Numbered from the stretch's first letter, positions 24,401 to 32,270 are shown. The stretch is DNA of 41,198 nt from Candidatus Methanoperedens sp. (GCA_027460585.1 JAPZAP010000082.1:1-41198), one strand, 5' to 3'. Translations and numbers: made by a program. The notes: a model not told the origin generated them from the sequence alone.

Positions 24401-24820
24401 ATGAAAACAGTTTATCTTGCCGCTCCACTTTTTTCCGAAGCTGAGTGCGATTTTAACAGGAAACTGAAAGGCGAACTGCATAGCCTTGGCTTTAAGGTTT
24501 TCCTGCCGCAGGAAGATTCTAACAATGTACATGATACAACTAACAGGCAGAAGATAATTTTCAATAAGAATCTTACCGGCATTGAGAATTCGGATCTGAT
24601 TGTTGCAGTGATCGATGGCGCAGATGTTGATTCCGGCACAGCATGGGAAATAGGTTACGCTTTTGCAAAAGGCAAACCTGTGATCGGCTTGCGAACCGAT
24701 TTTAGAACACTTGGCATTGAAGGAACGGTGAATCTTATGATAGAGCGTTCTGTGATCCTGTGCATGAGCATTTCGGAATTATTAAATCATTTAAAGTCAA
24801 TTCGAGATTCAAATAAATGA
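24401..24820 (+). CDS. nucleoside 2-deoxyribosyltransferase-like protein
   Basis: The 139-residue protein fits the nucleoside 2-deoxyribosyltransferase superfamily (PF05014): N-terminal VYLAAPLFSEAE, LKVFLPQED-like second strand (KVFLPQED), and the active-site region IVAVIDGADVDSGTAWEIGYAFAKGK, shortened here to its key residues D, D-S-G-T and E-IGYA. Members cleave or transfer the glycosidic bond of deoxynucleosides or nucleotides and are used in nucleotide salvage and housecleaning. It overlaps the next gene by 4 bp (ATGA). Confidence 0.85.
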   Translation: MKTVYLAAPLFSEAECDFNRKLKGELHSLGFKVFLPQEDSNNVHDTTNRQKIIFNKNLTGIENSDLIVAVIDGADVDSGTAWEIGYAFAKGKPVIGLRTDFRTLGIEGTVNLMIERSVILCMSISELLNHLKSIRDSNK

Positions 24821-25224
24821 ACGAAGATCATTTGAGCAAGCAATTTTCAAAACCCGAAGATGGAGAATATGTACCGATAACTTTCATTGAGTTCAAACGA
24901 AAAACTGTGGGTTGGTCTAAGGAATTAAAAAGAAGTGTTTATATCGATAATGAGGAGGAAAAAGCAAAGCTCAAAAGAGTGAGAGAAGTAAACCTGATGA
25001 TCGCAATAAACCATCTTTCAGGAAAAACCTCATCCATAGAGCTTACAGATGAGGAAAAAACCCAGTTTGAAGAAGTATATAGTTCTTTTCTGAAAAAAGG
25101 CGGCATGCTGATGTACACACGCAAAAAGATCGGCTCAAAGAATGTATCATTTTTTGAGCTTCGAGAAGCACAGAAGAAAGTTATTGATGCGCCCCGGAAA
25201 AATCTGCTCTCTGAATTGTTGTAA
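24817..25224 (+). CDS. hypothetical protein, 135 aa
   Basis: The gene starts inside the stop codon of the deoxyribosyltransferase-like gene (ATGA), so the two are translationally coupled. The product is highly charged, mostly helical and without membrane segments, cysteines or a motif I recognise. Its 3' end overlaps by 44 bp the convergent small ORF at 25181-25351. A role tied to nucleotide metabolism is an inference from coupling only. Confidence 0.72.
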   Translation: MNEDHLSKQFSKPEDGEYVPITFIEFKRKTVGWSKELKRSVYIDNEEEKAKLKRVREVNLMIAINHLSGKTSSIELTDEEKTQFEEVYSSFLKKGGMLMYTRKKIGSKNVSFFELREAQKKVIDAPRKNLLSELL

Positions 25225-25351
25225 TTGGATCGTTATGAACTGGAATACCTATGATCTTAAAACCATTAGACTTTAGATACAGCAGTTCGATTGTTTTTGC
25301 AGATATTCCTGCTTTTAATAATTTTACTCTTTCCTTGGACGTTTCTAACAT
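25181..25351 (-). CDS. small protein, 56 aa, hypothetical
   Basis: ATG 25351, preceded by AGAGGA on the minus strand, opens a 56-codon ORF ending TAA at 25183-25181. The product begins METSKERVKLLKAG-like (MLETSKERVKLLKAGIS), then KTIELLYLKSNGFKIIGIPV. From memory, short proteins with a SKERVKLLKAG start recur in Methanosarcinales, often in many copies; I cannot verify this here. The 3' end runs 44 bp into the convergent gene at 24817-25224, so the two would give overlapping messages. Confidence 0.5.
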   Translation of the reverse strand: MLETSKERVKLLKAGISAKTIELLYLKSNGFKIIGIPVHNDPITTIQRADFSGAHQ

Positions 25352-25656
25352 AATCCTCTTTCTACATTGGAAACCTGTTCCTTTTGAGATTCGAATATTG
25401 TCATAAATATCATAATGAATATAACTTAATATAAATTCATTGAGGATTTTTTAAGTTTATTTTGATTTTTAAGCTTTACTACAGTTTATTATTGTTTTTA
25501 ATAGTATAGCATTTCTTTTTTTGACATTCAGATTAAGAATATCTTTTTTTATAAGCAATAAAGGTATTTTTGGGTATTTCGACTATGAGTAAAAGAGAGA
25601 TCAAAGCAATAAAAATACAAAAGAACTAAAAATCAGTCACTACATGTTGATAAGAG
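25352..25656. other. AT-rich intergenic region downstream of mch
   Basis: About 300 bp with no supported gene. It is very AT-rich with several T-runs (for example near 25515-25550). It should hold the promoter of the small ORF at 25181-25351, but I cannot pick out one TATA box with confidence. Confidence 0.5.
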
Positions 25657-25676
25657 GAGAGGTTGTAATACCTCTC
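25657..25676 (-). terminator. hairpin just downstream of mch
   Basis: GAGAGGT and ACCTCTC form a perfect 7-bp stem with a 6-nt loop, starting about 11 bp after the mch stop codon on the minus strand. There is no immediate T-run, but T-rich sequence follows within 50 bp. It probably ends or stabilises the mch message. Confidence 0.42.
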
Positions 25677-25687
25677 TATAAAAGATA

Positions 25688-26638
25688 TTAAATCCCGGTT
25701 ATACCGTAAGACTCTAAAATAACTTCACCGTTGAGATGACCTGCATGATATGTCTTGCCGGTTTCAAGGTCATTCACCGTGATCTCAGCCGGAGCGAACA
25801 CATTGGCATCGATCTTAAAGAAATCATATCCTGCGTCCTTGAATGTCTTAAAGAAAGGTTTTCCATAATCCTTGGAGGTACTGGACGGTACCATTTTGAA
25901 TTTATCCTCTTCAAATCCCCGCACGGTCAGGAATACTGAGCCATAATATATTACGCTGTCATTTGTGGAGCCCATGGCTTTCAGGTCATCCTTGACAACA
26001 GGGGCAATTGGCGCGCTTCCAGTGCCGCATACGATCTTTGTCGTGTCATATCCCAGTTCATTGAGTTTAAATATTGCTGTCTCGACAACCCGACCCGAAA
26101 CCTGCACCGAACCAACGATACTGGCTGTTGGCGCAACAAGGGCGATCACGTTCTCTGAATCAACATGGCAAGCCTCGGCAATAACGTCAATTACCTTTTC
26201 ATCTGGAAGCTGGTTTGATTCAAGAGCAATAACAGCATGCTCATAATCATCTTCATATTTTATTCGCTCAAACGTCTTTTTGGGTTTGAGGGCAAGTGCT
26301 CTTGCAGGACCGGAACCCATTGCGAAATACTTGTCCACGCTTATTCTCCAGCCTGCTTTCTGGGCGCCAAGACAGGACATCGCAGGGTGATCTGTTGTAA
26401 CATCTATGAACGCAAGCGGTATATCATTGATCTTGTGAACGGACATTGAGCAGCCGCCAAATCCACCCATGCATATCTCAGTGAACATGAGACCGGCTTC
26501 ATATCCTCCGGGCACATTTATCCCGCAATCTATCACTTTGCCACCGTTTTTCAGTTCCAATGCTTTGATCTTTAATTCTTCCGACCAGTCCATCATATCT
26601 TCTGCGATTTCCATTGATTTTTCATTGACGCTTAACAA
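25688..26638 (-). CDS. mch: methenyl-tetrahydromethanopterin cyclohydrolase
   Basis: Mch interconverts N5,N10-methenyl- and N5-formyl-tetrahydromethanopterin, a core C1 step in methanogenesis and its reversal. The 316-residue protein has family features such as [50 protein letters not shown] and the [13 protein letters not shown] segment. The start codon is TTG at 26638, supported by GGTGGTGA 6 nt upstream (26645-26652 on the plus strand). It is monocistronic, with a TATA box at 26686-26693. It is the main evidence that the host uses methanopterin-dependent C1 metabolism. Confidence 0.97.
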   Translation of the reverse strand: MLSVNEKSMEIAEDMMDWSEELKIKALELKNGGKVIDCGINVPGGYEAGLMFTEICMGGFGGCSMSVHKINDIPLAFIDVTTDHPAMSCLGAQKAGWRISVDKYFAMGSGPARALALKPKKTFERIKYEDDYEHAVIALESNQLPDEKVIDVIAEACHVDSENVIALVAPTASIVGSVQVSGRVVETAIFKLNELGYDTTKIVCGTGSAPIAPVVKDDLKAMGSTNDSVIYYGSVFLTVRGFEEDKFKMVPSSTSKDYGKPFFKTFKDAGYDFFKIDANVFAPAEITVNDLETGKTYHAGHLNGEVILESYGITGI

Positions 26639-26685
26639 AACAATTCACCACCGAATAGTAGATTGTAGTTAGTAGGCAAAACAGG

Positions 26686-26693
26686 CTTATAAG
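26686..26693 (-). promoter_or_regulatory. TATA box of mch
   Basis: CTTATAAG lies about 50 bp upstream of the TTG start codon. Initiation about 25 bp downstream would give a leader of roughly 25 nt that contains the GGTGGTGA ribosome-binding site, consistent with leadered translation from a non-ATG start. Confidence 0.5.
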
Positions 26694-26915
26694 GTTTTTG
26701 AATTTTGATTTTGATAATTAGATTTTTTAATGATTATTCATCATGTTGCATATGCTTATATATTGCAGAATTCCATTTATTTCAGGGATTTTATGTCAAT
26801 AAATCGAACCAAAATACTTTTGCATATTACGACATGACTGGAAATATGGCCAAACTTAGATAGAAATCGCAAAAATGATGGGAAGGAGAATAGCGCAAAT
26901 CAGCAAAAAGAAATT

Positions 26916-27530
26916 ATGAAATTTGATGAGCTGGCTTCGAAAGAAACTATTAGAAGAACAATGGAAGCATTGAAAGAGCGCAATATTCATGCTGAACTTG
27001 TTGATTCGAAAGAAGATGCATTAAAGAGAATAATTGACCTGGTACTAAAAGGAAAGGAAGTAATGACTGCCAGTTCGACCACTCTTGAACAGATAGGTTT
27101 TACTGATTTGCTTAAATCCGGAAAGCATCCCTGGAAAAACCTGAAGGACCAGATCCTTTCGGAAAAAGACAGGGTAAAACAGATGGAACTTCGGAAGAAA
27201 AGTGTCACATCGGAATACTTCCTGGGAAGTGTTAATGCGCTTGCAGAAACGGGAGAAATATTGATTGTGAATGGAACAGGTAGCGCGCTTCCGTCATATT
27301 CTTTCACTTCGGACAACGTTATCTGGATAGTCGGGACACAGAAGATAGTACCAACTCTTGAAGATGCTTTCAAGAGAGTTCGTGAATATTGTGTTCCATT
27401 GGAAGATAAACGAATGAAAAGCATAGGGTATAAGGGCACTACCATTGGGAAATATTTGATTATTGAGAAGGAAATAAATGAAAATCGAAAAATAGATCTT
27501 ATTTTTGTACCTGAAAAACTAGGTTTCTGA
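26916..27530 (+). CDS. LUD-domain protein (LutC/YkgG-like)
   Basis: The 204-residue protein matches the LUD family: KEDALKRIIDLVLKGKEVMTASSTTLEQIGF near the N-terminus (only its outline given here: E-x2-K, then ASSTTLEQIG), and the core TGEILIVNGTGSALPSYSF with IWIVGTQKIVPTLEDAFKRV, typical of LutC and related proteins. LutC takes part in lactate oxidation with the Fe-S protein LutB; no partner is adjacent here, and stand-alone LUD proteins have no fixed function. The ATG lacks a clear ribosome-binding site; a GGAAGGAG lies 28 nt upstream. Confidence 0.88.
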   Translation: MKFDELASKETIRRTMEALKERNIHAELVDSKEDALKRIIDLVLKGKEVMTASSTTLEQIGFTDLLKSGKHPWKNLKDQILSEKDRVKQMELRKKSVTSEYFLGSVNALAETGEILIVNGTGSALPSYSFTSDNVIWIVGTQKIVPTLEDAFKRVREYCVPLEDKRMKSIGYKGTTIGKYLIIEKEINENRKIDLIFVPEKLGF

Positions 27531-27588
27531 CAGCAACTATTATATCAATCCAGATTGATTTAACACAACTTTACTTGAGTTGATTACA

Positions 27589-28116
27589 ATGATTTTTCCG
27601 CCAGGCACCCCAACCCAACCAGAGATAATAGCCTTGGCTTTATCAAAACTGGGAATTAAAAAAACTGATATTTTCGTAGATATCGGGTGTGGGAGCGGCT
27701 CTGTTTCCATCGCTGCAGCAGGATATGCAAAACAGGTTGTCGCAATTGACAGCCGGAATGAGGCAGTACTTGCTACATCCGCAAATATTAAAGAGGCTGG
27801 GATAAAAAACATCGAAGTAATAAAGGGAAATGCTGAAACACTGCTTCTCGCTATTGAACTTGACTGTGCATTTATAGGAGGCAGTCAAAAAATAGAGAAA
27901 ATTCTTAGGATAATGATGCAAAAAGGACCTGCCAGGTTCGTAGTAAGCGCTGTAAAGATTGAGACCGTCGCCCTTGCTCTTGATATAATGAAAAAGAACA
28001 ATGTTTTCAAGGAATTGTTGCAGATACAATTATCGAGGGGAAATGAGCTGGCAGGCGGTATTATGCTAAAACCTGAAAATCCCGTTTTCCTTATCTCAGG
28101 AGAGAACAGATGTTGA
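27589..28116 (+). CDS. cbiT: CbiT, cobalt-precorrin-6B C15-methyltransferase/decarboxylase
   Basis: CbiT methylates C15 and removes the C12 acetate carboxyl in anaerobic corrin synthesis. The 175-residue protein is a class I SAM methyltransferase with motif I FVDIGCGSGSVSIAAA, acidic AIDSRNEA at the end of strand 2, and GNAETLL. I choose ATG 27589 (MIFPPGTPTQPE); an upstream TTG at 27580 is open. It lacks a fused CbiE domain, and no separate cbiE is in the window. The 3' end overlaps the next gene by 7 bp. Confidence 0.93.
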   Translation: MIFPPGTPTQPEIIALALSKLGIKKTDIFVDIGCGSGSVSIAAAGYAKQVVAIDSRNEAVLATSANIKEAGIKNIEVIKGNAETLLLAIELDCAFIGGSQKIEKILRIMMQKGPARFVVSAVKIETVALALDIMKKNNVFKELLQIQLSRGNELAGGIMLKPENPVFLISGENRC

Positions 28117-29435
28117 TCGGTGTGGGTCTTGGTCCTGGAAACCCTGATCTTCTTACGCTTTCCGCTGTAAAGGCGCTAAAAGAAAGCAGGAAGGTTTTTG
28201 TTCCTGGAAAACTGGCGGAAAAACTTGTTGCGCCCTATGCTAAAGCACAGATTCTTGATTTTCCAATGATACAGGACAAGTTTGAGCTATCAAAATTATG
28301 GGATAAAAATGCAAGTATCGTGGCTTCTGAGGCAAAGAAAGGACTGGTTTCATTTGCAGTTCTGGGTGACCCCAATGTGTTCTCAACATTCTCACACCTT
28401 AAGAGGACAATACAGAAAAAACATCCTGAAATAGAAATTATGACCATTCCAGGTGTCAGTTCAATAACAGCGCAGGCTGCACGCACAAATACAAGCATCG
28501 ATAGTTCATTTGTGGTTAGTGATGGATCGCCTGTTGACACAAAAATAATACTAAAATCAAAACATCCACAAAATGTTAAAAAAACATTGATTGATGAGGG
28601 TTTTGATGAATTCATTTTTGCACAACGGCTGTTCATGGAAAATGAATTGGTGACAGATGATGTCCCGGAAATCGGCGATTATTTCAGCCTTATGATCGCA
28701 AAACATACCAAAAAAAATAAAGAGAATCGGAGGATCGTCTATTTTGTGGGAGCCGGGCCCGGAAATCCCAAATACATCACAGTGAAAGGACGTGAACTTC
28801 TTGAATCTGCTGACTTCGTGATGTATGCAGGCTCACTTGTCAATCCAGTGGTCTTAAATTACGTGCATGGTGAGAAACTTGACAGCTATGGCATGAAACT
28901 TGAAGATATCGCCGATGCCCTTGCAAAAAAAATGGATGAAGGAAAAACCGTAGTCAGACTGCACAGCGGTGACCCTTCGTTATATGGTGCGATAATAGAA
29001 CAGATCGACAGCCTGAAAAAAAGAAACATCGATGTGAAGATAATACCCGGTGTTACATCACTATTTGCTGCAGCAGCGGCGCTAAAGACGCAGCTTACGA
29101 TCAACGGCATTACGGAAACTCTAATTATAACAAGACCCGCCGGAACAACTCTTGAGAAAGACTCACTCAGGGAACTGTCGCGCCACAATGCCACAATGGC
29201 GATCTATCTTGGAACTGATAAATTAAGGCACATCATGGATTCAGTGGAATATCCACAGGAAACACCCGCTGCTGTTGTATATCACGCTTCATGGAATGAC
29301 GAGAAAGTAATCATCGGTACGGTTGGGGATATTGCTGATAAGGTTGAAGCGCAAGGTATCGAAAGATCGGCCATGATAATTATCGGAAATGTCCTGACAC
29401 CTGAAAATTACAAGAGGTCTCATCTTTATGGCTGA
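28110..29435 (+). CDS. cbiLF: CbiL-CbiF fusion: C20- and C11-methyltransferases
   Basis: Two complete tetrapyrrole methyltransferase domains lie in one 441-residue ORF. Residues 1 to about 205 are CbiL (cobalt-factor II C20-methyltransferase): GVGLGPGNPDLLTL, LGDPNVFSTF, IPGVSSITAQAA. Residues about 209-441 are CbiF (cobalt-precorrin-4 C11-methyltransferase): YFVGAGPGNPKYITVKG, LHSGDPSLYGAI, IPGVTSLFAAAAAL. A short Lys/Asn/Glu-rich linker (KHTKKNKENRR) joins them, and no stop codon or alternative start is seen at the junction. CbiL and CbiF are usually separate proteins. The gene overlaps cbiT by 7 bp and cbiG by 8 bp. Confidence 0.94.
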   Translation: MLIGVGLGPGNPDLLTLSAVKALKESRKVFVPGKLAEKLVAPYAKAQILDFPMIQDKFELSKLWDKNASIVASEAKKGLVSFAVLGDPNVFSTFSHLKRTIQKKHPEIEIMTIPGVSSITAQAARTNTSIDSSFVVSDGSPVDTKIILKSKHPQNVKKTLIDEGFDEFIFAQRLFMENELVTDDVPEIGDYFSLMIAKHTKKNKENRRIVYFVGAGPGNPKYITVKGRELLESADFVMYAGSLVNPVVLNYVHGEKLDSYGMKLEDIADALAKKMDEGKTVVRLHSGDPSLYGAIIEQIDSLKKRNIDVKIIPGVTSLFAAAAALKTQLTINGITETLIITRPAGTTLEKDSLRELSRHNATMAIYLGTDKLRHIMDSVEYPQETPAAVVYHASWNDEKVIIGTVGDIADKVEAQGIERSAMIIIGNVLTPENYKRSHLYG

Positions 29436-30318
29436 GGTCGCCATAATCGCTTTTTCACGGAATATTGGGATTGCTGAAAAAATAAAGGATATGACAGGCG
29501 GAGACATTATCATCTACTCAAAGGATGCCTTCAAATCAGCATTTGAGAAATACAGATCTATAATCGCCATCATGGCAGCGGGTATCGCTGTTCGAAATAT
29601 TGCCCCTCTTGTATGCGATAAATGGAATGATCCGGCAGTTGTAGTCGTAGATTCGGGATTGACATTTGCGATACCGATCCTTGGCGGTCACCATGGCGGA
29701 AATGAAATTGCAAGGAAACTTGCCGATGCGGGGTTAATTCCAGTGATAACCACGGCCACGGAAGTTAAAGGGAAATATTCTGTTGAGGGGATCGCAGATA
29801 GTCTTGGATGCAGGATAATAAACAAGGATTCAACGAAAAAAGTTAACCTGGCTTTGCTTGAAACAAATGTTGAAGTTCTTGATATCAAAGGTCCAAAGAT
29901 CGTAGTTGTTGAAGATGATGTAAGCGTCCTCAAAAGAACTGATCTAAGACCGATGAGAAAAGGGCTGGTCATCGGAATAGGCGCGAACCGAGGTGTTGAC
30001 CGGTCTGAAGTGATCGAAGCAATAAATGCGGGACTTTCGGAATTGGATGCAGGGATTGATGATGTTAAATATTTTGCTTCTGCAACAATCAAAGAAAATG
30101 AAAAAGGTATTATTGAAGCGGCAGAAGTCTTCGGAAAAGAGTTAAAATTCGTTCCCCATGAAGTCATTAATTCGATCAAGCCACCGACGCCATCAAAAGC
30201 AAACAGCCTTGGATTAACAGGTGTTTGTGAACCGGCAGCTCTTGCGCTTTCAGATGAAAAGGAACTAATATTAAAAAAGAGGAAATACGGAAATGTCACC
30301 ATCGCTATCGCACGCTAA
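29428..30318 (+). CDS. cbiG: CbiG, cobalt-precorrin-5A hydrolase
   Basis: CbiG opens the delta-lactone of cobalt-precorrin-5A and releases acetaldehyde, a step specific to the anaerobic pathway. The 296-residue protein has the N-terminal domain block IMAAGIAVRNIAPLVCDKW followed by DSGLTFAIPILGGHHGGNE, and a C-terminal domain with GLVIGIGANRGVDRSEV and the ASATIKENEKGIIEAA segment. The length is typical. It overlaps cbiL-F by 8 bp and cbiH by 26 bp, so translation is coupled through the operon. Confidence 0.96.
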   Translation: MAEVAIIAFSRNIGIAEKIKDMTGGDIIIYSKDAFKSAFEKYRSIIAIMAAGIAVRNIAPLVCDKWNDPAVVVVDSGLTFAIPILGGHHGGNEIARKLADAGLIPVITTATEVKGKYSVEGIADSLGCRIINKDSTKKVNLALLETNVEVLDIKGPKIVVVEDDVSVLKRTDLRPMRKGLVIGIGANRGVDRSEVIEAINAGLSELDAGIDDVKYFASATIKENEKGIIEAAEVFGKELKFVPHEVINSIKPPTPSKANSLGLTGVCEPAALALSDEKELILKKRKYGNVTIAIAR

Positions 30319-31054
30319 ATTATACATTGTGGGTATTGGACCGGGAGGAGCAGAGCATCTTACCAAAAAAGCCACGGATGTGCTTCTTGGATCTGAATAT
30401 ATAATCGGGAACGGCACATATCTTGACCAGATAAAGGAAATTATTCATGATAAAAAGATCATACGAAGCGGGATGGGCGGCGAAGTGGAACGCGCAAGGA
30501 AGGCTGTGGAACTTGGAAAAGACCATATTGTATCTATAATCAGCGGCGGGGATGCGAATGTGTACGGAATGGCAGGCATCGTTCTTGAGGTAGCTCAAAA
30601 AGCGGAGGATATCGAAATAGAGGTCATCCCGGGTGTAACAGCAATAAGCGCCGCAGCTTCGCTTCTTGGGGCGCCTCTTATCAATGATTTTGCGATAATA
30701 AGTTTAAGTGACCTCCTGACGCCGCAAAAAATGATCGATCAGCGTCTCAGGAGTGCGGCAGAAGCTGATTTTGTGATCGCCTTATACAATCCCAAGAGCA
30801 GGAGCCGGAAAGAGAATTTTGGACGGGCGTTGGATATCATACGAAAATACAGGACCGAGAATACACCTGTTGGGATCGTAAAGAACGCAACACGAGAAGG
30901 TGAGACGGTCATTGCCACAACGCTTGGCACTTTAATGGAATATGATAATATTATTGATATGAGTACGATAGTCCTTATCGGCAACAGCGAATCAAAACTA
31001 TGGAAAAACAGGATAATAACGCCACGAGGATACCAGAGGAAATATGAATATTGA
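30293..31054 (+). CDS. cbiH: CbiH, cobalt-factor III C17-methyltransferase
   Basis: CbiH methylates C17 and contracts the ring in the anaerobic pathway. The 253-residue protein has the methyltransferase motifs YIVGIGPGGAEHLT, ISGGDANVYGMAG and VIPGVTAISAAASLLGAPL, then the CbiH-typical DFAIISLSDLLTP and YNPKSRSR segments. It begins 26 bp inside the 3' end of cbiG and overlaps cbiC by 11 bp. No Fe-S-type C-terminal extension is present. Confidence 0.95.
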   Translation: MSPSLSHAKLYIVGIGPGGAEHLTKKATDVLLGSEYIIGNGTYLDQIKEIIHDKKIIRSGMGGEVERARKAVELGKDHIVSIISGGDANVYGMAGIVLEVAQKAEDIEIEVIPGVTAISAAASLLGAPLINDFAIISLSDLLTPQKMIDQRLRSAAEADFVIALYNPKSRSRKENFGRALDIIRKYRTENTPVGIVKNATREGETVIATTLGTLMEYDNIIDMSTIVLIGNSESKLWKNRIITPRGYQRKYEY

Positions 31055-31658
31055 TTTTGGCGCGCGAACAAGAGAAGCAAAAGAGATCAATGAGAAAAGC
31101 TGGTCGATAGTTAAGGGCATTGTGAAAGGTGATACACCCCAGGACAGGATAATACAGCGCTGTGTGATTGCCACAGGAGACACCGCATTTTCTGAACTTA
31201 TGAGGTTTAACAACGATCCTATCAAATCTGGTATTGAAGCCATCAAAAGCGCGTCTCCTATATTTACGGATATCAGGATGGCGCAGGTTGGTATCACAAA
31301 GCGGGGGCATAAATGCCAAATTCGGTGCGTTCTTGATGAAGGCCTGGAGATAGCTGAAAAAACCGGAGTTACAAGAACAAGTGCTGGCTTCATGGCGCTT
31401 GAGGATAAGCTCAATGGAGCGATAATAGTGATCGGGAATGCGCCATCTGCTGCGCTGACCGTGTGCCGGATGATAGAAGCTGGCCTTCACCCGGCGCTTC
31501 TTGTTGCAATGCCTGTGGGTTTTGTTAATGCTGCGGAATCAAAGGAGCTTGTGAGAACGCTGGATATACCGTCCATTACTTGCGTTGGGACAAGAGGCGG
31601 GACGCCGGTGGCTGTGGCGGTTGTTAATGAATTGATAGAAATCGCGTTGAGGAAATGA
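31044..31658 (+). CDS. cbiC: CbiC, cobalt-precorrin-8 methylmutase
   Basis: CbiC moves a methyl group from C11 to C12 to give cobyrinate. The 204-residue protein has the family blocks TDIRMAQVGITKRG, TRTSAGFM, AIIVIGNAPSAALTVCRMIE and MPVGFVNAAESKE, and the length is normal. One oddity: in relatives such as CobH the catalytic His lies in a RMIHACG-type motif, whereas here the aligned stretch reads RCVIATGD, with Ile where His is expected. Either this clade uses another residue, or the enzyme is altered. It is the last gene of the cbi run. Confidence 0.94.
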   Translation: MNIDFGARTREAKEINEKSWSIVKGIVKGDTPQDRIIQRCVIATGDTAFSELMRFNNDPIKSGIEAIKSASPIFTDIRMAQVGITKRGHKCQIRCVLDEGLEIAEKTGVTRTSAGFMALEDKLNGAIIVIGNAPSAALTVCRMIEAGLHPALLVAMPVGFVNAAESKELVRTLDIPSITCVGTRGGTPVAVAVVNELIEIALRK

Positions 31659-31710
31659 GGATATGCGTCATTAAACCACAGAATGCACAAATTTTTGGAA
31701 GCTCCAGATA

Positions 31711-31720
31711 ACTATAAATA
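31711..31720 (+). promoter_or_regulatory. TATA box of hairpin element 1
   Basis: ACTATAAATA lies 34 bp (first base to first base) before the 11-bp stem of hairpin element 1. The second element has ACTATATATA at exactly the same distance, so promoter and hairpin were duplicated together. Confidence 0.65.
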
Positions 31721-31740
31721 ACCCTTATACCTATTAGAAT

Positions 31741-31804
31741 GCTTGGCGAGCAGGTAACATTTTTTTACTAACCCCCACTCCCCAACCTGCTCGCCATTCT
31801 TATT
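31741..31804 (+). ncRNA. candidate small hairpin RNA, copy 1
   Basis: GGCGAGCAGGT (31745-31755) and ACCTGCTCGCC (31785-31795) form a perfect 11-bp stem around a 29-nt loop with a run of seven T and the C-rich ACCCCCACTCCCCA. T-rich sequence (ATTCTTATTATAT) follows the stem and could end transcription. With the TATA box at 31711-31720 a transcript would begin near 31741, just before the stem, giving an RNA of about 55-65 nt. No ORF fits. The stem plus loop is identical in the second copy 243 bp downstream. Confidence 0.6.
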
Positions 31805-31953
31805 ATATCCATGTATAGAATATTTGTAATATATATTTTTTTGAGAGGATACTCACTACTGTTCTGAAACTCAACTCCAAATTTTTCAGAAGTGTTCAAT
31901 ATTAATAATCTTTACACGTAATATTATAATGACGTTGAATATATACTCAAGTA

Positions 31954-31963
31954 ACTATATATA
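31954..31963 (+). promoter_or_regulatory. TATA box of hairpin element 2
   Basis: ACTATATATA lies 34 bp before the stem of the second hairpin element, matching copy 1 in position while differing slightly in sequence, which suggests conservation of function. Confidence 0.65.
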
Positions 31964-31983
31964 CCCCTTTTACCTATTAGAAT

Positions 31984-32047
31984 ACTTGGCGAGCAGGTAA
32001 CATTTTTTTACTAACCCCCACTCCCCAACCTGCTCGCCTTTCTTGTT
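31984..32047 (+). ncRNA. candidate small hairpin RNA, copy 2
   Basis: The same 11-bp stem (31988-31998 with 32028-32038) and the same 29-nt loop as copy 1, with no base change across the 51-nt hairpin. The upstream 38 bp differ at only four positions; the downstream T-rich tail (TTTCTTGTTATG) and the intervening sequence have diverged. Conservation limited to promoter plus hairpin argues for a functional RNA rather than a recent simple duplication. The C-rich loop could pair with G-rich ribosome-binding sites. Confidence 0.6.
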
Positions 32048-32102
32048 ATGTTCGTTTTGTGGGGCTAATAAATATAGCTCGAAAGCAAATAGGACAATGT
32101 GC

Positions 32103-32128
32103 AAATCCGTCAAATCCGTGTCATCCAT
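32103..32128. repeat. diverged ATCCGTG-type tandem repeat
   Basis: About three roughly 10-bp units (AAATCCGTC, AAATCCGTG, TCATCCAT) resembling the CGCGGAT repeats at 16643 and 18439, but less GC-rich. It is probably another intergenic copy of the same repeat family. Confidence 0.45.
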
Positions 32129-32270
32129 ATTTCTGATATATTAAATGATGTGTCATTATATGTCCGTTCTGTCAATAGCTCCTGGTTTATCGGGCATAAT
32201 GAATTGTTTGAAATGTAAACAGACGATCTTTTTTCGATGGAATATGCAGAAATATTTTATCTAGAGGTAA

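Noticed and set aside
26875-26919. 14-codon upstream ORF ending in ATGA overlap with the LUD gene
   Set aside because: Very short, no ribosome-binding site of its own; it probably reflects the GGAAGGAG leader sequence and not a peptide gene.
31741-32047. CRISPR-like interpretation of the two hairpin copies
   Set aside because: Only two full copies 243 bp apart, each with its own TATA box and no regular spacer length; not a CRISPR array.
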